Below are positions 59,038 through 64,000 of a stretch of DNA of 64,000 nt, one piece after another. The stretch is from Actinophytocola sp044466355. GTDB lineage: Bacteria > Actinomycetota > Actinomycetes > Mycobacteriales > Pseudonocardiaceae. The position numbers were made by a program, and so were the translations under genes. The stretch is from assembly GCF_044466355.1 (NCBI RefSeq), contig NZ_JBITMQ010000002.1, positions 496,001 through 560,000 of the forward strand. The letters run 5' to 3'. How positions within the stretch are numbered: the stretch's first letter is position 1; the number at the start of each line of letters is the position of its first letter. A model generated the notes under the pieces. The model was not told the origin of the DNA, searched no databases, and saw only the letters and a list, made by a program, of their open reading frames with translations.

Positions 59038-60597
59038 TCACGGCAGGAGGCTCAACGCGAGGTGGAGGTCGACGCGGTCAGGGAAGGACGAGAGGTCCCG
59101 GCCGGTCAGTTCGGCGACGCGGCCGATGCGGTACCGCAGGGTGTTCACGTGGACGTGCAGCTCCGCCGCGGCCTGCGACCAGGAGCCGGAGTGGCGCAGG
59201 AAGACCTCCAGAGTGCGCACCAGCTCCGAACGGTGCGCGGCGTCGTAGTCCAGCACGGGGCCGAGCACGCGCGAGCGGAACGACTGGCGCAGTTCCTCGG
59301 GCACCGCGGCGAGCAACAGCGGATGCGACGCCACGTCGTCGCCCGCCACCACCGCGGCGCGGCCGGACGACAGCTCGGCGAGCTTGCGTGCGTGCCGGGC
59401 CTCGTGCAGACCGGACCGCAGTGCCACGGCGTCGGAGGCACGGCTCGCGCCGACCGAGAGCTGTGCCGAGCCGAGCGCGGGCGCCACGGAGTCCACCGCG
59501 TCCCGGATGCCCGCGACGAGCGCGGTGACGGCGCCCAGCCCGGTCTCCGGCGGGATCCGCGCGACGCCGACCGTCTCGCCGTCGATCTCCGCGACCACCG
59601 CGCGGTCCCCGAGCGGGGCGAGGAGTTCGGTCAACAGCACGGGCGCGAGCCCGGGCCCGCCGCCGCACAGGCTCAGGGACAGCGCGCAGACCGCGTCCGC
59701 GGGCGCCAGGTCCACTTCGGACAGACGGGCGGCGATCTGTGCGGACGTCGTGTGTTCGGCCAGCGCCAGGCGCAGCACGGGTTCCGCCGCACGGCTCGCG
59801 ATCCGCCGTTCGTCGTCCAGCCGGGCCCGTTCGAGCCCGGCCAGCGTCGCGAGTTCCGCGGCCAGCTCCCGGCGCACGGAGTCCCAGTCCTCGTGATCGC
59901 CCGCCACGGCGAGGAACCAGCTGACCATCCGGTGGCTCGCGCGTGCCGCCGCGGACAGCAGCGTGACGGGCCCGTGTGCGGTGGCGACGACCTTCGGCAG
60001 CCGGTCGGCCTTGAGGAACTCGCCCGCCAGGAGGGCCCGCTCCGGCTCGCCGGGTCCGGCGACCACGCGGCCGGTGGCGCTCAGCACCCAGCTGTCGGCG
60101 CCGAGTTCGCGGGCGCCCGCGGCGAGCAGGGAGGTGATCCCGCCGCCCTCCGCCACAGCGGTCACGAGCCTGCGGTAGCGGTCGAGGAACTGCCCGGCGC
60201 CGGGTGTGCGTTGCGCGCGTTCCGCGGCGAGCCAGAGGACCGCCTGCTCGCTGACCGTCGCGAACGAGACGTTCACCGGGACCCCCAGCAGCGGCACACC
60301 GTGCCGGCTGCACGCGTCGACGACGTGCTGCGGCACCGGCCCGCCACCGCGTTCCGCGGTACCGGCACAGAGCGCGACGACGTCGGCCTCCGCGAGTGCG
60401 GCGACGAACGCCTCGGAGTCGGCCGCGGTCGGCCACCACTCCATGCCGCTCAGCACCAGCTCCCCGCCGGTCAGGTACCGGCGGGGGTCGCGGAGCGTGG
60501 CGGTGAAGACGCGCTCGAAGTTCCGGTCGAGCTGGTCCTCGCCGACGAGCACGGTCAGCCCGAGCTGTTCGGCCGCCAGCAGTGCGCTCAGTCGCAT
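59038..60597 (-). CDS. pucR: PucR-family regulator of the purine-breakdown operon
   Basis: A 519-residue regulator. The N-terminal PucR ligand domain (about 10-125: ERVFTATLRDPRRYLTGGEL, GVPLLGVPVNVSFATVSE) is followed by a GGDEF-like middle region and the C-terminal PucR helix-turn-helix (LEVFLRHSGSWSQAAAELHV, then HVNTLRYRIGRVAELTGRDL). ATG 60597 has GGAAGGAGA upstream. In Bacillus, PucR controls purine catabolism; the divergent uraD-uraH-uricase-xdh genes are clearly its target here. Confidence 0.9.
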   Translation of the reverse strand: MRLSALLAAEQLGLTVLVGEDQLDRNFERVFTATLRDPRRYLTGGELVLSGMEWWPTAADSEAFVAALAEADVVALCAGTAERGGGPVPQHVVDACSRHGVPLLGVPVNVSFATVSEQAVLWLAAERAQRTPGAGQFLDRYRRLVTAVAEGGGITSLLAAGARELGADSWVLSATGRVVAGPGEPERALLAGEFLKADRLPKVVATAHGPVTLLSAAARASHRMVSWFLAVAGDHEDWDSVRRELAAELATLAGLERARLDDERRIASRAAEPVLRLALAEHTTSAQIAARLSEVDLAPADAVCALSLSLCGGGPGLAPVLLTELLAPLGDRAVVAEIDGETVGVARIPPETGLGAVTALVAGIRDAVDSVAPALGSAQLSVGASRASDAVALRSGLHEARHARKLAELSSGRAAVVAGDDVASHPLLLAAVPEELRQSFRSRVLGPVLDYDAAHRSELVRTLEVFLRHSGSWSQAAAELHVHVNTLRYRIGRVAELTGRDLSSFPDRVDLHLALSLLP

Positions 60598-60614
60598 CAG
60601 GTCTCCTTCCCGGC

Positions 60615-60632
60615 TTTGTAGGAAAGCACAAA
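60615..60632. promoter_or_regulatory. candidate PucR operator
   Basis: TTTGT (60615-60619) and ACAAA (60628-60632) form an AT-rich inverted repeat in a GC-rich region between pucR and uraD. It overlaps the likely pucR promoter on the minus strand. Confidence 0.4.
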
Positions 60633-60711
60633 AACGGGTGCGTCGCGGGCTTGGTCTTTCGGTGGTTCCGCCGCTGTCGGACGTCCTGACCTGGGCTGTG
60701 TACTGGGTCAC

Positions 60712-61170
60712 ATGCACGAACCGGCCATCACCGAGCTGCTCGCCTGCTGCGCGTCGCCCACGTGGGCGGCGGCGGTCGCCGACGGCGGCCCGTACCTGGA
60801 CACCGACGCGCTTCTGCTGGCGGCCGACGCGGCGCTCGCGGCGCTCGACTGGTCCGAGGTCGACAAGGCGCTCGCCGCGCACCCCCGCATCGGGGAGCGC
60901 GGCGCCGCGACGGGCCGGGAGGCGGAGTGGTCGCGTCAGGAGCAGTCCGCCGCCGCGGACGGCGACGCGGCCGCGCTGGCACAGGCCAACGCCGAGTACG
61001 AGCGGGTGTTCGGGCGGGTGTTCCTGGTCGACGCGACCGGCCGGTCCGCCGCCGAGATCCTGGCTGAGCTGCGTGCCCGGCTCGGCAACGACGAGGACAC
61101 CGAGCGTGCGGTGGTCCGGGAGCAGCTGCGCGGGATCGTGCGGCGGCGGCTGGCGCGGGTCGTGTCATGA
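60712..61170 (+). CDS. uraD: 2-oxo-4-hydroxy-4-carboxy-5-ureidoimidazoline (OHCU) decarboxylase
   Basis: A 152-residue all-helical enzyme. The catalytic His57 is in KALAAHPRIGER, and AEWSRQEQSAA and NAEYERVFGRVFLVDATG complete the family pattern. It catalyses the last step from uric acid to S-allantoin, decarboxylating OHCU. ATG 60712 lies seven bases after TGTACT, a possible leaderless start. Its stop overlaps the uraH ATG (ATGA). First gene of the purine operon. Confidence 0.93.
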   Translation: MHEPAITELLACCASPTWAAAVADGGPYLDTDALLLAADAALAALDWSEVDKALAAHPRIGERGAATGREAEWSRQEQSAAADGDAAALAQANAEYERVFGRVFLVDATGRSAAEILAELRARLGNDEDTERAVVREQLRGIVRRRLARVVS

Positions 61171-61460
61171 GCCTGTCCACGCACGTCCTCGACGCGGCGA
61201 CCGGCCGACCCGCGCGGGGTGTCCCGGTCCGCCTCGAACGGGCCGACGGCACGGTCCTCGCCGAGGCCAGCACGGACGCAGACGGCCGGATCACCGGCTG
61301 GGCGCCCGCCGAGGGTGTGCACCGGCTCGTGTTCGACACCGGCGGCAACGCCTTCTTCCCCGAGGTCACGGTGACCTTCCGGATCACCGACACCGACGCC
61401 CACCACCACGTCCCGCTGTTGCTGAGTCCCTTCGCGTACACGACCTACCGCGGCAGCTGA
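61167..61460 (+). CDS. uraH: 5-hydroxyisourate hydrolase (transthyretin-like)
   Basis: A 97-residue protein. The N-terminal STHVLDAATGRPA with His5 and the C-terminal signature PFAYTTYRGS with YRGS are diagnostic of hydroxyisourate hydrolase as against transthyretin. It hydrolyses the uricase product before UraD acts. Coupled to uraD by ATGA and followed by uricase after 17 bases. Confidence 0.95.
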   Translation: MSLSTHVLDAATGRPARGVPVRLERADGTVLAEASTDADGRITGWAPAEGVHRLVFDTGGNAFFPEVTVTFRITDTDAHHHVPLLLSPFAYTTYRGS

Positions 61461-61477
61461 GAAAGGAGAACCCCGAG

Positions 61478-62329
61478 ATGGCGATCGTCCTGGGTGACAA
61501 CCGGTACGGCAAGGCCGAGGTGCGGCTCGTGCGCGTCGACCGGGGTGCCGAGCACGGCATCACCGACCTCAACGTCAGCGTCTCGCTGTCCGGCGACATG
61601 GCCGACACCCACCTGACCGGGGCGAACGACAAGGTCCTCGCCACCGACACGCAGAAGAACACGGTGTTCGCGTTCGCCCGAGACGGTGTCGGGGCCATCG
61701 AGGACTTCGGGCTGCGGCTGGCCCGCCACTTCGTCGACTCGCAGCCGAGCATCCACCGGGCACGCGTGCGGATCGAGCGGTTCACGTGGACCCGGCTCGG
61801 TCCGCACTCGTTCGCGGGCGCGGGTGGCGGCACCCGCACCGCGGTCGTCACCTACGACGGCGAGCAGGCGTGGGTGGTCTCCGGGATCGCGGACCTGACC
61901 GTGCTGAACACGACCGATTCGGAGTTCTGGGGCTACCCGCGCGATCCGTACACGACGTTGCAGGAGACCAAGGACCGCATCCTCGCCACCGCGGTGAACG
62001 CGACCTGGCGGCACAGCACGACCGAGGTGGACTGGGACACGTCGTACGACACCGCGCGGCAGAGCCTGCTCGACGCGTTCTCCGGCACCTACAGCTACTC
62101 GCTCCAGCAGACCCTGTACGCCATGGGTGAGCGGGTGCTGACGAACGACCCGGGCATCGCCGAGGTGCGCCTGAGCCTGCCGAACAAGCACCACTTCCTG
62201 TCCGACCTCACCCCGTTCGGCATGGACAACCCGGGTGAGGTGTTCTACGCGGCGGACCGCCCGTACGGGCTGATCGAGGGCACCGTGCTGCGGGACGACG
62301 CGCCGCCCGCCGGTCCGGCGTGGGACTGA
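61478..62329 (+). CDS. factor-independent urate hydroxylase (uricase)
   Basis: A 283-residue T-fold enzyme. Catalytic Lys12 (NRYGKAEVRL) and Thr56 (VLATDTQKNTVF) are present, as are YSLQQTLYAMGE and the C-terminal NKHHFLSDL. It oxidises urate to 5-hydroxyisourate with oxygen and no cofactor, making peroxide. ATG 61478 follows AAAGGAGAA. Between uraH and the xanthine dehydrogenase genes it forms the centre of the xanthine-to-allantoin route. Confidence 0.95.
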   Translation: MAIVLGDNRYGKAEVRLVRVDRGAEHGITDLNVSVSLSGDMADTHLTGANDKVLATDTQKNTVFAFARDGVGAIEDFGLRLARHFVDSQPSIHRARVRIERFTWTRLGPHSFAGAGGGTRTAVVTYDGEQAWVVSGIADLTVLNTTDSEFWGYPRDPYTTLQETKDRILATAVNATWRHSTTEVDWDTSYDTARQSLLDAFSGTYSYSLQQTLYAMGERVLTNDPGIAEVRLSLPNKHHFLSDLTPFGMDNPGEVFYAADRPYGLIEGTVLRDDAPPAGPAWD

Positions 62330-62339
62330 GGAGTACACA

Positions 62340-63209
62340 GTGGACTTCATCCGACCGGGCACCCTCGCCGAAGCCCTCGAGGCCAAGGCCGCCCACCCGG
62401 ACGCGGTGCCCATCGCGGGCGGCACGGACGTGATGGTGGAGCTGAACTTCGACCACCGCAGGCCGTCCGCGCTGCTCGACCTGAACCGGATCGCCGAGCT
62501 GCACGAGCACGGCCGGGAGAACGGCCGGATCCGGCTGGGTGCCGCGGTGCCGTACGCGCGGATCATCGCGGAACTGGGCACGGACCTGCCCGGGCTCGCG
62601 ATGGCCGCGCGGACCGTCGGCTCGCCGCAGATCCGCAACCGGGGCAGCGTCGGCGGCAACCTCGGTGCCGCGTCTCCCGCCGGTGACTCGCATCCGGCGC
62701 TGCTGGCGGCGGGCGCGGACGTGGAGATCGCGTCGGTGCGCGGCACGCGTTTCGTGGCGGCACAGGACTTCTACACCGGGGTCAAGCGGAACGTGCTCGA
62801 ACCGGACGAGCTGATCACCGCCGTGCACCTGGCACCGGCGGCTGGCCCGCAGCAGTTCAGCAAGATCGGCACCCGCAACGCGATGGTGATCGCGGTGTGC
62901 GCGTTCGGGCTGGCGCTGCACCCCGCGGAACGCCGGGTCGGCACGGGACTCGGGTCGGCCGCGCCGACGCCGCGCCGCGCGACCGCCGCCGAGGAGTTCA
63001 TCGCCGGTGAGCTGAACTGGGACTCGCCGCGGGCGATCGCCGACTCGGTGCTGCGCCGTTTCGGTGCGCTGGTCGCCGAGGCCGCGTCGCCGATCGACGA
63101 CGTCCGGGGCACCGCCGCCTACCGCGGGCACGCGTTGTCCGTGCTGGCGCGCCGCACGCTCGGCTGGGCGTGGTCCGACTACGTGAACGGAGGCAGGGCA
63201 TGCGCGTGA
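62340..63209 (+). CDS. xanthine dehydrogenase FAD-binding subunit
   Basis: A 289-residue FAD domain of the CoxM/XdhB type. FAD contacts are in PIAGGTDVMVELNF, TVGSPQIRNRGSVGGNLGAASPAGD and the C-terminal CO-dehydrogenase flavoprotein domain. GTG 62340 follows GAGGAGT, eleven bases after the uricase stop. It passes electrons from the Fe-S subunit to NAD or oxygen. Overlaps the Fe-S subunit gene by ten bases. Confidence 0.92.
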   Translation: MDFIRPGTLAEALEAKAAHPDAVPIAGGTDVMVELNFDHRRPSALLDLNRIAELHEHGRENGRIRLGAAVPYARIIAELGTDLPGLAMAARTVGSPQIRNRGSVGGNLGAASPAGDSHPALLAAGADVEIASVRGTRFVAAQDFYTGVKRNVLEPDELITAVHLAPAAGPQQFSKIGTRNAMVIAVCAFGLALHPAERRVGTGLGSAAPTPRRATAAEEFIAGELNWDSPRAIADSVLRRFGALVAEAASPIDDVRGTAAYRGHALSVLARRTLGWAWSDYVNGGRACA

Positions 63210-63673
63210 CATTCACGGTGAACGGCGAGCGGCGCACCGCGGACGACGTGTGGCCGGGCGAGAGCCTGCTGTACGTGCTGCGGGAGCGGCTCGGCCTCCC
63301 CGGGTCGAAGAACGCCTGTGAGCAAGGGGAATGCGGGTCGTGCACGGTCTACCTGGACGGTGCGCCGGTGTGCTCGTGCCTCGTCGCGGCCGGGCAGGCG
63401 GAGGGCCGCGAGGTGCGCACGGTGGAGGGTCTGGCCGACGGTGACCGGCTCGACCCGGTCCAGGAGGCGTTCGTCGAGACCGGTGCGGTCCAGTGTGGGT
63501 TCTGCACGCCCGGGCTGATCGTCCAGGCACACGACCTGATCGCCCGCAACGACGAGCCGACCGATCCGGAGATCCGGGAGGCGCTCGCGGGGAACCTGTG
63601 CCGCTGCACGGGTTACGAGAAGATCCTCGACGCGGTGCGGCTCGCGGCACAGCGCGGGAGGGCCGCCCGATGA
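63200..63673 (+). CDS. xanthine dehydrogenase [2Fe-2S] subunit
   Basis: A 157-residue ferredoxin-type subunit. The plant-type 2Fe-2S cluster is bound by NACEQGECGSC and a distal Cys (APVCSC); the second, helical cluster by QCGFCTPG and NLCRCTGY. It relays electrons from the molybdenum site to FAD. ATG 63200 follows GGAGG. The order FAD, Fe-S, Mo subunit matches actinomycete xanthine dehydrogenase operons. Confidence 0.94.
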   Translation: MRVTFTVNGERRTADDVWPGESLLYVLRERLGLPGSKNACEQGECGSCTVYLDGAPVCSCLVAAGQAEGREVRTVEGLADGDRLDPVQEAFVETGAVQCGFCTPGLIVQAHDLIARNDEPTDPEIREALAGNLCRCTGYEKILDAVRLAAQRGRAAR

Positions 63674-64000
63674 CCGTCCCGAAGCTCGACGACGTCATCT
63701 CCGGCGGCATCGGCGACAGTCCGCTCCGGCCGGACGGCAACCTGAAGGTGCGTGGCGAGTTCGCGTACGCGTCGGACCTGTGGCACGAGGACATGCTGTG
63801 GGGCGCGACGTTGCGCAGCCCGCACCCGTACGCCCGCATCCACGCGATCGACGTCGGCCCCGCGCTGGCGCTGCCGGGTGTGTACGCGGTGCTGACGCAC
63901 GAGGACGTGCCCGGCGAGAACGTCTACGGGCTCAAGCACCAGGACACCCCGGTGCTGGCCGAGGACGTGGTGCGGTACCAGGGCGAGCCGGTGGCGCTGG
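63670..64000 (+). CDS. xanthine dehydrogenase molybdopterin subunit, N-terminal part
   Basis: The first 110 codons of the large subunit are visible; the window ends inside the gene. LRPDGNLKVRGEFAYASDL, DMLWGATLRSPHPYARI and GVYAVLTHEDVPG are the start of the aldehyde oxidase/xanthine dehydrogenase a/b hammerhead domain. The molybdenum and substrate sites lie beyond the edge. ATG 63670 overlaps the Fe-S subunit stop (ATGA). Confidence 0.92.
   Translation, partial: MTVPKLDDVISGGIGDSPLRPDGNLKVRGEFAYASDLWHEDMLWGATLRSPHPYARIHAIDVGPALALPGVYAVLTHEDVPGENVYGLKHQDTPVLAEDVVRYQGEPVAL

Overview
The window is very GC-rich actinomycete chromosome. PknG/GlnX/GlnH signalling, F420-type oxidoreductases, leaderless genes behind TAnnnT -10 boxes, and scattered TTA leucine codons fit a filamentous member of the Pseudonocardiaceae (Saccharothrix/Lentzea/Actinosynnema type). 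That placement is inferred from gene content and codon use, not from a marker gene. Coding density is high on both strands. No gene-free stretch exceeds about 200 bases. I see no tRNA, rRNA, CRISPR array, transposase, integrase or prophage gene.

Layout. 1-5.2 kb: the tail of an OFA-type transporter with its small subunit, a decayed methyltransferase, a TetR/SMR pair facing an enolase-superfamily protein that has lost its metal ligands, an F420-type LLM enzyme coupled to a PfpI protein, and an AlkB-like dioxygenase. 5.2-18.4 kb: epoxide hydrolase with WYL regulator, a membrane protein, CsoR, gamma-glutamyltransferase, aldehyde dehydrogenase with a MocR regulator and divergent MFS exporter, BCCT carrier, NlpC/P60 hydrolase, metallophosphoesterase. 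18.4-26.5 kb: a MacB-type ABC system opposite a DesK-type two-component system, then a YtrA-like GntR/ABC operon.

26.6-35.6 kb is the most interesting part: seven tightly coupled genes encoding a GlnX-like membrane sensor, a GlnH-like lipoprotein, an unknown helical protein, PknG kinase, PP2C phosphatase, a VWA protein and an FHA protein. Kinase, phosphatase and FHA protein each start with two short zinc ribbons. This looks like a self-contained amino-acid-sensing Ser/Thr phosphorylation module, larger than the glnX-glnH-pknG trio known from mycobacteria.

35.7-49 kb: a MhuD-like haem-degrading enzyme, DUF6010-like membrane protein, two secreted SGNH esterases, an orphan tRNA-guanine-transglycosylase-like barrel protein, a Ski2-like helicase, barstar-like protein, phosphoribosyltransferase, zinc dehydrogenase, STAS protein, and katG with leaderless furA. 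49-57 kb: AraC/PhyH pair, GNAT-glmS, a 90-residue orphan, a dialkylglycine-decarboxylase-like enzyme with divergent Lrp regulator, and an ECF-like sigma factor carrying a zinc-finger tail that overlaps a BON/SRPBCC gene. 57-64 kb: acyl-CoA ligase, PucR regulator and a purine-breakdown operon (uraD, uraH, uricase, xanthine dehydrogenase FAD, Fe-S and molybdenum subunits, the last cut by the window end).

Two regulatory habits recur. At least fourteen genes start 6-7 bases after a TAnnnT-like box, which predicts leaderless mRNAs. Convergent gene pairs are often separated by long perfect hairpins without U-tracts.
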